DNA of 64,000 nt from Methylobacter tundripaludum (GCF_002934365.1 NZ_PTIY01000002.1:1-64000); one strand, 5' to 3'; shown: positions 45,320-54,418, numbered from the stretch's first letter. Notes: generated by a model not told the origin, from the sequence alone. A program made the numbers and translations.

Positions 45320-46513
45320 TCAAAGTCTCTGCATCAAAATAGCATTGACCTCCTCATCCGTCAGCACAATCGGATTAGTCTGCATGCTACTGCCGCGACT
45401 ATTAGCAACAATCATCGGAAAATCATCCGCACTAATCCCATAGCCATAAAGGCGCGGCAGTTGCAGCCGTTCACTCCACTCGGCCAATAAAGCAATTAAC
45501 GCCGATCGCGCCGCAGCATCGTCAAGCTCATCCAGGCCGCTCAATAACCGCCCGACTTGCGCATATTTAGCCAATGCCGGGTTTTCAGGTTCGCGCTGCT
45601 GCATGGCCTTGATATTGACCTCGGTGGCGGCGGATACCAACGTGCCGCAGACCACGCCGTGCGGGATAGGAAAATAAGCCCCCAACGGCGAAGCCAAGCC
45701 GTGTACCGAACCCAGACCCACTTGGGCCAGGGTGATGCCGGACAGCAAGGCCGCGTAAGCCATCGCGCCGCGCCCCTGGCTGGCCGCCGGTTCGCTCCCT
45801 TCCCAGGCGGCAAAAAAGCCTTCCTTGACGGCGGTCATGCCGCTCCAGGCCAGCGCGTCGATAAACGGGTTGGCTTTCAGCGAGACATAGGATTCCAACA
45901 GTTGGGTAAACGCATCCATGCCGTCGGCTGCGACCAGTTCGCGCGGGCAGCTCGCTAACAAGTCGGGATCGATCACGGCGTATTCGGGAATTAAACACTC
46001 ATCGCGGAAGGATTTCTTGAAGCCGTCCGGGCCTTGTACGCTCAACACCGAGTTTTTGGTCGCCTCGCTACCGGTCCCAGCGGTGGTCGGGACGGCGATA
46101 AACGGGGTGCTGGGGCCGTGATACGGGACGTTTTTGCCGACGCCTTCGAGGTGATCCATGACCGAATTGCCGTGCGGCAGGAGGCCTGCTATCGCTTTGG
46201 CGGCATCGAGCACGCTGCCGCCGCCGATAGCGATAACCACGTCAATCGATTCGCCGCGAAACCGGCTGACCGCCTGATCCACCAGCGTCGGCGACGGTTC
46301 GCCGGAAACGGTAAAGTGCAACCAGTTGATTCCTCTGCTTTCCAGTGTCTGGGTAAAAGCTTGCCAGCGCGGCGTCGAGCAGAAAGAGTGTTTACCGGTC
46401 ACCAACAAGGCGGTGCGACCATAGTTCGCCGCCAGCGCCGGGACTTCGTCGATACGGCCGCTGCCGTAAATAATGCGCGGCAAACGCGAGAGTGAGAAAG
46501 ATTCAAATTGCAT
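45320..46513 (-). CDS. Iron-containing alcohol dehydrogenase
   Basis: 397 residues from ATG 46513; upstream in-frame extension overlaps the neighbouring gene and is not credible. NAD motif GGGSVLDAAKAIAG, then PTTAGTGSEATKNSVLS, and metal ligands in HGLASPLGAYFPIPHGVVCG. Group III (iron-activated) dehydrogenase; substrate could be a short-chain alcohol or an aldehyde. Six bases after the monooxygenase-like gene, so the two are co-expressed. Confidence 0.9.
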   Translation of the reverse strand: MQFESFSLSRLPRIIYGSGRIDEVPALAANYGRTALLVTGKHSFCSTPRWQAFTQTLESRGINWLHFTVSGEPSPTLVDQAVSRFRGESIDVVIAIGGGSVLDAAKAIAGLLPHGNSVMDHLEGVGKNVPYHGPSTPFIAVPTTAGTGSEATKNSVLSVQGPDGFKKSFRDECLIPEYAVIDPDLLASCPRELVAADGMDAFTQLLESYVSLKANPFIDALAWSGMTAVKEGFFAAWEGSEPAASQGRGAMAYAALLSGITLAQVGLGSVHGLASPLGAYFPIPHGVVCGTLVSAATEVNIKAMQQREPENPALAKYAQVGRLLSGLDELDDAAARSALIALLAEWSERLQLPRLYGYGISADDFPMIVANSRGSSMQTNPIVLTDEEVNAILMQRL

Positions 46514-46518
46514 GGGTT

Positions 46519-46815
46519 TTATCCTTGCGGAAACAGGCCGTCGTAACGGACGCCTTGGCGCGGCTGGGCCATCCAGTCCGCCACGGTATCGCGCCAAGTT
46601 AAATAATGGCGGGTTTGCTTGTGGGCCGCCGCAGCCTCGGCAGAAGCATAGGCTTCATAAAGGATAAATTGGCCGGGATTTTCGGGAGATTGCAGTATGT
46701 CGAATCGGCGGTTGCCGGGCTCCTGGATCGAAGCTTCGTGGTTGAGCCGTGTCGCGGCAATGAAGTCATCGATGTGGGCGGGTTTTACGTGGACATGAAC
46801 CAAGGTAACGTGCAT
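46519..46815 (-). CDS. Antibiotic biosynthesis monooxygenase (ABM) family protein
   Basis: 98 residues, dimeric ferredoxin-like fold of the YgiN/LsrG type: HVHVKPAHIDDFIAATRLNH, ASIQEPGNRRFDILQS, FILYEAYASAEAAAAHKQT. Members act as quinol monooxygenases or heme-like oxygenases. First gene of a two-gene unit with the alcohol dehydrogenase. Confidence 0.88.
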   Translation of the reverse strand: MHVTLVHVHVKPAHIDDFIAATRLNHEASIQEPGNRRFDILQSPENPGQFILYEAYASAEAAAAHKQTRHYLTWRDTVADWMAQPRQGVRYDGLFPQG

Positions 46816-47227
46816 AGCGGTGCCTTTGTGAGTTATGAGTGTGGCGAATATTATACTTCACGCGGTGTTGTTTTCAGGTTATGAAAATGTCTGAAGCCTA
46901 AGCGGTATCGCTTTGTTTTGGTCTGTGGCGACATTGAGCGGAATAGGCTGATTGTAAGGTATGAGATAATATATAGCGTTGAACCGGGTAAGAATGGTTT
47001 CATGGATTGCGCCACTGTTATTAAATTAAGGCGTGGTTATTTGACGCTCGTTCCCAAGCTCCAGCTTGGGAACCCTGAAGGCGAAGCTCAGCTTCGCGAA
47101 ACGGGAAGCTGAGCTTCCTACACTGTGGAGCTTGGTAAATAGCACAGAACGGCTCAGCGCGCCCTTCGGCACAGCTCAGGACAGGCCTTAAACTGCATTT
47201 CCACGCGGCCGTGGGAACGAGATAATA
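46816..47227. repeat. Gene-free stretch with a mosaic of palindromes
   Basis: Nothing seen up to 47046. Then three adjacent palindromes: TTCCCAAGCTCCAGCTTGGGAA (47051-47072), GCGAAGCTCAGCTTCGC (47081-47097) and GGAAGCTGAGCTTCC (47104-47118). These are followed by a CCCTTCGGCACAGCTCAGGAC fragment and a right half of family A (CCACGCGG...CGTGGGAACGAG, ends 47222). The same triple is at 51929-52077. Confidence 0.85.
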
Positions 47228-47641
47228 ATGATTCATCAAACTTCAATCGATCTGCAAATCCCCTTCCATGATGTCGACATGATGGAGGTGGTCTGGCACG
47301 GGCATTACGCCAAGTATTTTGAAATAGCGCGTTGCGCGCTGCTGGAAACAATCGATTACAACTATCCGCAAATGCGCGACTCCGGCTACGCGTGGCCGGT
47401 CATCGATCTCGGCATCCGTTATGCGCGGCCTGCCGTTTTCGGGCAGATTATTACCGTAAGAGCCCAAATCGTCGAATGGGAAAACCGCTTGAAAATAAAC
47501 TACCTGATCACCGATAAACACACAGGCCTAAGGCTGACCAAAGGCCATAGCATCCAGGTGGCTGTAAACATGGCGACGCGGGAAATGTGCTTTGCATCGC
47601 CTGTCGTGTTGCTTGAAAGACTCGGGCTGGAGGCTTCTTGA
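47228..47641 (+). CDS. 4-hydroxybenzoyl-CoA thioesterase-like (hot-dog)
   Basis: 137 residues. Hot-dog fold acyl-CoA/ACP thioesterase with the active-site region FHDVDMMEVVWHGHYAKYFE (Asp16 or 18 as nucleophile/base). In aryl polyene clusters a thioesterase of this type is assumed to release or proofread chains. Resumes the pigment operon after the 5-kb interruption. Overlaps the next gene by four bases. Confidence 0.9.
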   Translation: MIHQTSIDLQIPFHDVDMMEVVWHGHYAKYFEIARCALLETIDYNYPQMRDSGYAWPVIDLGIRYARPAVFGQIITVRAQIVEWENRLKINYLITDKHTGLRLTKGHSIQVAVNMATREMCFASPVVLLERLGLEAS

Positions 47642-48225
47642 TTTTAATAAAAGCGCTGCTGCTGTATTTATTGGCATGCGGACTAGGTGTTGCAGATGAA
47701 GCGGTGTTGACGGAGATCGCCGCACGCTTGGCAAAAACACCGATTGCTCAGGGCGACTTTCACCAGCACAAACAGCTTAAAATTTTACATAAGCCTTTAG
47801 TTTCCAAGGGCACGTTCACTTACGACCAAAGCAAGGGCGTTATCTGGAAAACCCTGACGCCGGTGGTTTCATTGCTGCTGGTCAACGAGTCTAAGCTGCT
47901 GACCGGGCAGGGCGAACAAGCGGTGCCTGCGGCTTTCGGCAAGGTTTTCAAGGCCATGCTGGGCGGCGACTTGGCGGCGTTGACCGATGGCTTTAACATC
48001 ACCGGAACCGATCGAAAAACGTCTTGGCAGCTGGAGCTAAGCCCCAAGGACGAGATGCTGAAAAAAATTATCAGTACGATGCTGCTGTCCGGCGACACCG
48101 AGCTGCGCTGGTTGGAAATACGCGAAGCCGCCGGCAATGTCACCCGCATCACCTTCGACGGCATCACGCACCCTGCGCAATTAACCGAGGAACAGGAAGC
48201 CGATTTTGAGCGTTTATCACCCTAA
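47638..48225 (+). CDS. LolA-like outer membrane carrier protein
   Basis: 195 residues with a TTG start overlapping the thioesterase stop. Signal peptide (hydrophobic to about residue 18), then a LolA-like pattern: AQGDFHQHKQLKILHKPLVS, KGTFTYDQSKGVIWKTLTP. Canonical LolA moves lipoproteins across the periplasm; the version in aryl polyene clusters probably moves the lipidated pigment to the outer membrane. Overlaps the exporter gene by 20 bases. Confidence 0.85.
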   Translation: MILIKALLLYLLACGLGVADEAVLTEIAARLAKTPIAQGDFHQHKQLKILHKPLVSKGTFTYDQSKGVIWKTLTPVVSLLLVNESKLLTGQGEQAVPAAFGKVFKAMLGGDLAALTDGFNITGTDRKTSWQLELSPKDEMLKKIISTMLLSGDTELRWLEIREAAGNVTRITFDGITHPAQLTEEQEADFERLSP

Positions 48226-50530
48226 ACTGACCGCGGGGCTTTGGCTGGCCGGAATGCTGGCCATCTGTATTCTCGGCGGCCAAGCCTTGACTAAAGATTG
48301 GCTGGAAACGAGCTTTTTGGCGTTATTGCCAAGCAACGAACAGCAGCCGGAAATCGCCAAAGCCACCCGGCAACATAATCAGCTGTCGAACCGGAAAGTG
48401 GTCTGGCTGGCGGGGGCGGCGACGTCTGACGAAGCTATCGGCCATGCACAAAAACTCAAACAGCAACTGGAACAAAGCCTGCTGTTTAACAAGGTGGTGC
48501 TGGAGATTCCCCAGCAGCAATACATCCGGCAATACCGGCAACTATTCCCTTACCGTTATCAGCTGCTGGATGCGCAAACCCAGGCAATCTTGGCGACTCA
48601 TCCCGAGCAGTTGATCAGGCAAAATCTGGAAATGCTTAACAGCCCGATCGGGCAGATGCAGGCGGCCGATCTGGAGCGCGATCCGTCGCTGATATTCAGC
48701 CGTTATTTCAACGCGCAAAATCCGGTCAAGCTGAATCTGGAGCAGGGCATCGTCGTGTTGTCGGACCGGCAGCGGTTTTACGCGCTGTTGTTGACCGAGT
48801 TGCAGGATGAAAGGTTGCAGTTGGACAAGCTGGAAATCTTGTCGAATCTGGTTGACGGCGCAACCGAACAAGTCAAAGCAGATGGCGGCGAGCTGCTGGT
48901 TTCCGGCATGCCTTTGTTTACCGCACATGGCGCCAAGGCGGCCAAACAGGAAATTTCCACGGTCGGCATAGGTTCGAGTCTCGGCATTATCGTATTGCTG
49001 TGGGCAACTTTCCGCAGCGTCAGGCCATTGCTGTTATCGAGCCTCGCAATCGGCAGCGGCCTGCTTGCCGCGTGGGTTATTTGCGTGCTGTTTTTCGGTA
49101 AAATACATATCCTGACGTTGGTTTTCGGCGCCAGCTTGATCGGCGTCGCCGACGACTATGCGCAGCATTTTTTGTGCGACAGTTTCGGCGAGAAGGACTG
49201 GAATCCCCGGAAAGGCTTAAAGTTTATTCTGCCGGGGCTTACGTTGGGGCTCATAAGCAACCTGCTGAGTTACGCAGGCTTGGGTTTTTCGCCGTTTCCA
49301 GGCTTGCAGGAAGTGGCGTTATTTTCCGCGATGGGTTTGCTGGTTGCGTGGCTGACGGTGGTACTGCTGTTTCCGTTGCTGCTAACCGGGTTCAAGTTTG
49401 ATCATCAGCCGGGCATACTTAAACTGACAAGCTATTGGGAGCAGCACTGGCCGCTTTGGGTAAGCAAGCATCGGCGTGGCTTAAGCTTGCTGTTGACGGT
49501 TTTTATTGCTGGCGGACTGTGGATGCTGACGCCGCAGGACGATGTGCGCTTGCTGCAATCGCCGCCGGCCGAGTTACTCCGCACCGCCGATAAAATCCGG
49601 TCTTTATTTCCGATGAGTCCCGACAACCGGTTTTTTCTGGTGTCGGGGCAAGATCAAGCGGACTGGCACCAAAATGAACAAAGACTGCTTCAGCGTCTGG
49701 ACATGTTAAAACAGCAAAAATCGCTGACCGCTTATGAAGGCTTGAGCGGCTATTGGCCTGATGTAAACCGGCAGCAACAAAATTACCGGCTGTTAAAGCA
49801 GAAGCTGTACGACTCGGGCTTGCTTGAACATTACATGACCGATCTCGGTTTTGAACAGACGGCGGTGAAGGCCGAACTGAAGCAGTTTGCCTCGGCGGAG
49901 TCTAATACGCTGGCCTTGCCGGAATGGCTGGCGACTGCCGATGAAGCCAAGCAGCAGTTGTGGCTGGGTTGTGATTCCGGTCGCTGTCAAAGCACGGTTG
50001 CGTTAACCGGTATCAGCGATGCTGGCGCATTAACGGAGTTACAGGATTTGCCCGGCGTAGTCTGGGTGGATCAGGTCGAAGCGGTGTCGTCATTGTTTGC
50101 GCGTTACCGGATCAGGGCCAGCGGCTTGCTGCTGGCTGCTTTCTGCCTAGCCTCGTTGGGCTTGGGCTTCAAGTTCGGTTGGCGCAATAGCGTAACCATC
50201 ATGTCGGTCCCGGTTGTTTCGCTGGCGGTTTCGTTAGCCATGCTGGGCTGGTTCGGCCAGTTGTTCAGCCTGTTCAACCTGTTTGCGTTGTTGCTGGTGC
50301 TGGGCATCGGCGTCGATTACGGGCTGTTCTTTTTCATGGCGGGCGACAGGCGAGCCAGCACCTCGCTGGGTGTTACACTGTCGGCATTGACGACCTTGCT
50401 GGCGTTCGGCTTGTTGGCGATAAGCTCCACCGAGATCGTGCATGCGTTCGGATTTACGGTGACTGCCGGTATTGTAGCGGCGCTGCTGTGCGCGCCATTG
50501 ATTGGGCTTAAGACAATTTCCTCTGAATGA
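48206..50530 (+). CDS. MMPL/RND-family exporter
   Basis: 774 residues with about 12 transmembrane helices in two groups (helices near residues 8-26, 250-400 and again 655-770) separated by a large periplasmic loop. Features of the MMPL/RND family are the helix-4 Asp pair region GASLIGVADDYAQHF and GIGVDYGLFFFMAG in the second half. This is the inner membrane pump of the pigment cluster, taking the lipidated aryl polyene from the inner membrane to the LolA-like carrier. Confidence 0.93.
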   Translation: MSVYHPKLTAGLWLAGMLAICILGGQALTKDWLETSFLALLPSNEQQPEIAKATRQHNQLSNRKVVWLAGAATSDEAIGHAQKLKQQLEQSLLFNKVVLEIPQQQYIRQYRQLFPYRYQLLDAQTQAILATHPEQLIRQNLEMLNSPIGQMQAADLERDPSLIFSRYFNAQNPVKLNLEQGIVVLSDRQRFYALLLTELQDERLQLDKLEILSNLVDGATEQVKADGGELLVSGMPLFTAHGAKAAKQEISTVGIGSSLGIIVLLWATFRSVRPLLLSSLAIGSGLLAAWVICVLFFGKIHILTLVFGASLIGVADDYAQHFLCDSFGEKDWNPRKGLKFILPGLTLGLISNLLSYAGLGFSPFPGLQEVALFSAMGLLVAWLTVVLLFPLLLTGFKFDHQPGILKLTSYWEQHWPLWVSKHRRGLSLLLTVFIAGGLWMLTPQDDVRLLQSPPAELLRTADKIRSLFPMSPDNRFFLVSGQDQADWHQNEQRLLQRLDMLKQQKSLTAYEGLSGYWPDVNRQQQNYRLLKQKLYDSGLLEHYMTDLGFEQTAVKAELKQFASAESNTLALPEWLATADEAKQQLWLGCDSGRCQSTVALTGISDAGALTELQDLPGVVWVDQVEAVSSLFARYRIRASGLLLAAFCLASLGLGFKFGWRNSVTIMSVPVVSLAVSLAMLGWFGQLFSLFNLFALLLVLGIGVDYGLFFFMAGDRRASTSLGVTLSALTTLLAFGLLAISSTEIVHAFGFTVTAGIVAALLCAPLIGLKTISSE

Positions 50531-50545
50531 GCATTATTTTTTACT

Positions 50546-50638
50546 CACCACGAAGACACGAACGACTGCATGGATGCAGGAGCAATTGCCGAGAACACGA
50601 AGCTTTTAGTTCTTCATGCACTTCGTGTCTTCGTGGTG
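50546..50638. repeat. CACGAAG palindrome with a family F repeat nested in the loop
   Basis: Arms CACCACGAAGACACGAA and TTCGTGTCTTCGTGGTG as in family B, with TGCATGGATGCAGGAGCAAT TGCCGAG lying inside the loop. The inner segment matches the reverse complement at 33112-33140 over 28 bases. Confidence 0.85.
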
Positions 50639-50679
50639 AATAGTTAACCCTGATATGCAGATAGGAGCATGAAATCGGC

Positions 50680-51912
50680 ATGACAAATAATAAGAATAAC
50701 AAAGGCGAAATTATCATCATCGGTGCCGGGCCTTCCGGCAGCATCGCCGGGGCATTGCTGCAAAACCAGGGCTTTAAAGTGACCATTCTGGAGCGGCAGC
50801 TGTTTCCGCGCTTCAGCATCGGCGAAAGCCTGCTGCCGCAATGCATGGAATTCATCAAGCAGGCCGGGATGCTGGACGCGCTAGTCAATGCCGGGTTCCA
50901 GTATAAAAACGGCGCGTCTTTCGTCTGCCGGGAACTGCAAACCGAGTTTTCTTTCGAGGACAAATTCAGTCCCGGCATGGGCACCACGTTCCAGGTGCAG
51001 CGCGGCCGGTTCGACAAGCTGCTCGCCGATGAAGCCGTGCGCATGGGCGTTAACATACAGTGGCAAATGGAAGTGCTGGCGGCAGATATTGCAGCCGACC
51101 GGCCGAAGCTTACGGTGCGCAATCAGCTTGGCGAAGTCATGACCTACAGTGCCGATTTTGTGCTGGACGCCAGCGGTTTCGGGCGTATCTTGCCAAGGCT
51201 GCTGGATTTGGAATCGCCGTCCGGGTTCCCGGTCAGGCAAGCCTTGTTCGGGCATATTGAAGATAGGATCGGGGAAGGGCAATTCGACAGAAACAAGATT
51301 CGGATCACGGTGCATCCCGTGCATCAGGATGTCTGGTATTGGCTGATCCCGTTCAGCAACGGGCGCAGCAGCGTCGGCGTGGTCGCGGAACCGGAATTTC
51401 TTCAGGGCTGGGACAATAACGACCAAGCCTTGAAGGACATCATCAATCAAGACCCCAGCCTGGCCGCATTGCTTCAAAACGCTGTGTTCGATGAAAAAAT
51501 CAACACCATCGTCGGCTATTCCGCCAATGTAAAAAGCCTGTACGGCAAAGGCTATGCGCTGCTCGGCAATGCCGGCGAGTTCCTGGACCCGGTGTTTTCA
51601 TCCGGCGTGACGATAGCGATGAAATCGTCCAGCCTGGCTGCGGATGTGCTGGTCAGGCAATTTAACAATGAAGCGGTCGACTGGCAGCGGGATTACGCCG
51701 AACCCTTGCAGCGCGGCGTCAATACTTTCCGGGTGTATGTCGATGCCTGGTATGACGGCCGTTTTCAGGATGTGATCTTCCACCCGAGACAACAACCCGA
51801 AGTGAAGGCAATGATCAGTTCAATACTGGCCGGTTATGCCTGGGATGAAAACAATCCTTACGTCAAAAATGCACGTCCGAGGTTGGATACGTTGGTTGAG
51901 TTATGCAGGTAA
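50680..51912 (+). CDS. FAD-dependent oxidoreductase with flavin-halogenase signatures
   Basis: 410 residues. FAD loop IIGAGPSGSIAGALL (13-27). Flavin-dependent halogenase features are all present: a candidate catalytic Lys76 in AGFQYKNGAS, the WxWxIP motif as W219-Y-W-L-I-P224, the second FAD-binding FLDPVFSSGVTIAMKSS, and the conserved FPRFSIGESLLPQ. In xanthomonadin-type aryl polyenes the aryl head is brominated, so this may halogenate the starter or the polyene. Related proteins are often only annotated as oxidoreductases, and the signatures do not prove the reaction. Confidence 0.88.
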   Translation: MTNNKNNKGEIIIIGAGPSGSIAGALLQNQGFKVTILERQLFPRFSIGESLLPQCMEFIKQAGMLDALVNAGFQYKNGASFVCRELQTEFSFEDKFSPGMGTTFQVQRGRFDKLLADEAVRMGVNIQWQMEVLAADIAADRPKLTVRNQLGEVMTYSADFVLDASGFGRILPRLLDLESPSGFPVRQALFGHIEDRIGEGQFDRNKIRITVHPVHQDVWYWLIPFSNGRSSVGVVAEPEFLQGWDNNDQALKDIINQDPSLAALLQNAVFDEKINTIVGYSANVKSLYGKGYALLGNAGEFLDPVFSSGVTIAMKSSSLAADVLVRQFNNEAVDWQRDYAEPLQRGVNTFRVYVDAWYDGRFQDVIFHPRQQPEVKAMISSILAGYAWDENNPYVKNARPRLDTLVELCR

Positions 51913-52634
51913 GGATTTTGAGTGCTAGTTCCCAAGCTCCAGCTTGGGAATTCAGTGCGGGAAGCTCCAGCTTCCTGTCTCGCGAAGCAGCGACTTGCAT
52001 GGATGCAGGAGGTAGAGCAACGCAGGAGCGGTTGCCGAGAGCTTCGTTACCTGGGTTCCCAAGCTGGGGCTTGGGAACCAGCGTAATATGTATTTTTTTA
52101 CTATGGCTGTCCGGCTGTGCGCTGATACCGCCGGAGCCAGTTACCGCTAAACCTGAACTAATGCCGATCGCGCAACCTTTAGGCCCGGCCAGACGGATAG
52201 TGCAGCAAATCAACGCGGTGTGGGCCGATCGGCAGGAATCCCTGTTGGCGGTTCTGGAGCTGGACGCGAAACATATCGCGATGGCCGGACTCAGTAACGA
52301 CGGCTTGAGCCTGTTCAATTTGACCTACGACGGCAATACTGTGGTCTCCGATAAAAGCCCGTTATTGCCGGACTCGGTCGCCCCGGAATTTATCATTTCC
52401 GATCTGCAACTGGCTTATTGGCCGATAGCCGAGCTGCAAAAAAAACTTCCGGCCGGATGGCGATTGGAAGCGGGCCAGAACAAACGAATTTTAACGGTCG
52501 GGAATAAAAAACAAGTCGAAGTTAATTATTTATCCCCTGATCCTGTGTGGCCCAAAGCCGTTGAACTGGTCAATTTTCAGTACAATTACCGCTTGAACAT
52601 TAAAACGCTAAGTTATGACCTTATACCTGAATGA
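51903..52634 (+). CDS. DUF3261-type lipoprotein with repeat-encoded N-terminus
   Basis: 243 residues if read from ATG 51903, which overlaps the stop of the previous gene. The real lipoprotein signal is at about residues 60-73 (VICIFLLWLSGC, Cys as lipidation site), and the mature part (LIPPEPVTAKPEL...) is a DUF3261-like lipoprotein of aryl polyene clusters. About 53 codons of palindromic repeat lie between the first seven residues and the signal, all in frame. An internal ATG at 51999 is another possible start. Whether the product is still lipidated is uncertain. Confidence 0.7.
   Translation: MQVRILSASSQAPAWEFSAGSSSFLSREAATCMDAGGRATQERLPRASLPGFPSWGLGTSVICIFLLWLSGCALIPPEPVTAKPELMPIAQPLGPARRIVQQINAVWADRQESLLAVLELDAKHIAMAGLSNDGLSLFNLTYDGNTVVSDKSPLLPDSVAPEFIISDLQLAYWPIAELQKKLPAGWRLEAGQNKRILTVGNKKQVEVNYLSPDPVWPKAVELVNFQYNYRLNIKTLSYDLIPE
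51921..52080. repeat. Mosaic of palindromic repeats inside the 5' end of a gene
   Basis: TTCCCAAGCTCCAGCTTGGGAA (51929-51950), GGAAGCTCCAGCTTCC (51960-51975), a GCATGGATGCAGGAG family F unit (51997-52012) and TTCCCAAGCTGGGGCTTGGGAA (52056-52077). Same triple as at 47051-47118, here lying inside an open reading frame. Confidence 0.9.
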
Positions 52635-53790
52635 TCTAGGCCTGTTATGCGCGGTCGGCAATAGCAAGGCCGAGGTATTAAAGCGCCTGCTGGCCGGTGA
52701 CCGGTCGGGATTATCAGCAAGCGACGAGTTCGGGACCCGCTGCATGGTCGGCGCTGTGAGTTCCGAGCTGCCTGAGATTGCGGAGCGTTACCGCATGTAC
52801 AACTGCCGGAACAATCGCCTGCTGCTGGCGGCATTAAGCCAGATCGAACAGACGGTCGGCGACATGATTGCCCGGTTCGGTGCCGATCGCATCGGCATTG
52901 TACTGGGTACCAGTACGTCGGGGGTGCGCAACACCGAGCTGGCTTTGGATTATTTGGCGGATCACGGCTCATTGCCAAAAGAGTATCATTACAAGCAGCA
53001 GCAAATGGGCGCAGGGGCGGATTTTCTGGCCGATTTCCTGGGCGTGCAAGGTCCTGCCTACACGATTTCCACGGCCTGTTCTTCCAGCGGCAAGGCGTTT
53101 GCGTCGGCGCGGCGCTTAATCCGGCAGGGCTTATGCGATGCGGTCATCGTGGGCGGGGCGGACAGCTTGTGCGGTTTGACCGTTAACGGTTTTGCTGCGC
53201 TGGAATCGATCAGCGGCGGCTTGTGCAAGCCGTTCGGCCTGCACCGAGACGGCATCAATATCGGCGAAGCGGCCAGCCTGTTTGTGTTGAGTACGGAACC
53301 CGGCCCGGTCATATTACAAGGCATAGGCGCAAGCAGCGACGCCTATCATTTTGCCGCACCGGACCCGGACGCAACCGACGTGATCGGGGCCATGCGGATT
53401 GCGCTGGATGACGCGGGCAAAACACCGGCCGAGATCGATTACCTGAACCTGCACGGAACGGCGACATTATTGAACGATGCGATGGAAGGCAAGGCCGTTA
53501 ACGCCTTGTTCGGATCAACGGTGGCGGCGAGTTCCAGCAAGGGCATGACTGGGCATACGCTGGGCGCTGCCGCCGCATTGGAGTTGGCCTTTTGTTGGCT
53601 GTTGCTGACCAGTGCCGATCAGCAAGGCGCGCTGATACCGAATATTAACGATGACGAGACGGATCCAGCGTTACCGGCGCTGAATCTGGTCAAGAAAGGC
53701 AGGGCGTTGGGACGCCGGATCAACACCTGTCAAAGCAATTCGTTTGCGTTTGGCGGCAATAATGTGTCTATTGTGTTGGGGCGGGCATGA
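52615..53790 (+). CDS. Beta-ketoacyl-ACP synthase (first)
   Basis: 391 residues, FabF/KAS-like. The Cys-His-His triad is intact: Cys in STACSSSGKAFA, His in LNLHGTATLLND and His in KGMTGHTLGAAAALE. Elongates the aryl polyene chain with malonyl-ACP, likely together with the chain-length factor. Overlaps the lipoprotein gene by 20 bases. Confidence 0.93.
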   Translation: MTLYLNDLGLLCAVGNSKAEVLKRLLAGDRSGLSASDEFGTRCMVGAVSSELPEIAERYRMYNCRNNRLLLAALSQIEQTVGDMIARFGADRIGIVLGTSTSGVRNTELALDYLADHGSLPKEYHYKQQQMGAGADFLADFLGVQGPAYTISTACSSSGKAFASARRLIRQGLCDAVIVGGADSLCGLTVNGFAALESISGGLCKPFGLHRDGINIGEAASLFVLSTEPGPVILQGIGASSDAYHFAAPDPDATDVIGAMRIALDDAGKTPAEIDYLNLHGTATLLNDAMEGKAVNALFGSTVAASSSKGMTGHTLGAAAALELAFCWLLLTSADQQGALIPNINDDETDPALPALNLVKKGRALGRRINTCQSNSFAFGGNNVSIVLGRA

Positions 53791-54206
53791 ACGATGTAGC
53801 CGACCTGATCCCGCATAGCGGCAGCATGGTGTTGCTGGATCGTATTATCGACTATGACGATCAGGGCCTGACGGCCGAACTTGTCGTGCGCGCCGATGGT
53901 TTGTTGGGCGATCATGAATCTGTCCCTGCCTGGGCCGGTATTGAATACATGGCCCAGACGATAGCCGCCTATGCCGGCATGATGGCGACACAGGCCGGTG
54001 AGCCGATACGGCTGGGATTTTTGTTGGGAACCCGGCGTTATCACAGTAACGTTGCCGCATTTAAGGTTGGTTCAGCGTTGACGATAAAGGTGGAAAAAAT
54101 CATGCAGGATGATAATTTAGGGGTTTTTGACTGCCGGATTCAGGGGAAGGGTGTGGAAGTCACCGCCAAGCTCAATGTTTATCAGCCGCCGTTAAACAAC
54201 ATATGA
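53787..54206 (+). CDS. Hydroxyacyl-ACP dehydratase-like (hot-dog)
   Basis: 139 residues, FabA/FabZ-like hot-dog: LIPHSGSMVLLDRIIDYDDQG near the N-terminus and HESVPAWAGIEYMAQTIAAY with the helical dipole site. The dehydratase forms the trans double bonds of the polyene, perhaps with the dehydratase fused to the ligase as partner. ATGA overlap with the preceding ketosynthase. Confidence 0.9.
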   Translation: MNDVADLIPHSGSMVLLDRIIDYDDQGLTAELVVRADGLLGDHESVPAWAGIEYMAQTIAAYAGMMATQAGEPIRLGFLLGTRRYHSNVAAFKVGSALTIKVEKIMQDDNLGVFDCRIQGKGVEVTAKLNVYQPPLNNI

Positions 54207-54221
54207 GTACAATATGAGCGC

Positions 54222-54418
54222 CTCGTTCCCACGCGTTGCGTCCTGCATTAAGTTAAGGGTTTTTCCGTTCGCCCTGAGCCTGTCGAAGGGTGAATGGAAA
54301 AATCCGAACCCACTGAGTTAAGCCATTCATGGTTCGATAAGGCTCTCCTGAGCGTAGTCGAAGGGCTTACCACGAACGGCTTAACTTAATGGCAGTGACG
54401 CGTTGCGTGGGAACGAGA
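54222..54418. repeat. Nested repeats: GCTCAGG-family palindrome inside family A arms
   Basis: Outer arms CCTCGTTCCCACGCGTTGCG and CGCGTTGCGTGGGAACGAG; a middle pair TTAAGTTAAG and CTTAACTTAA; inner CCGTTCGCCCTGAGCCTGTC with GAAGGG, and a second GGCTCTCCTGAGCGTAGTCG unit. Three inverted repeat layers within 200 bases. Confidence 0.9.

Noticed and set aside
42228-47227. Prophage or integrative element between the pigment halves
   Set aside because: No integrase, phage structural gene, attachment repeats or conjugation genes; only RAYT/REP and a restriction-modification system.
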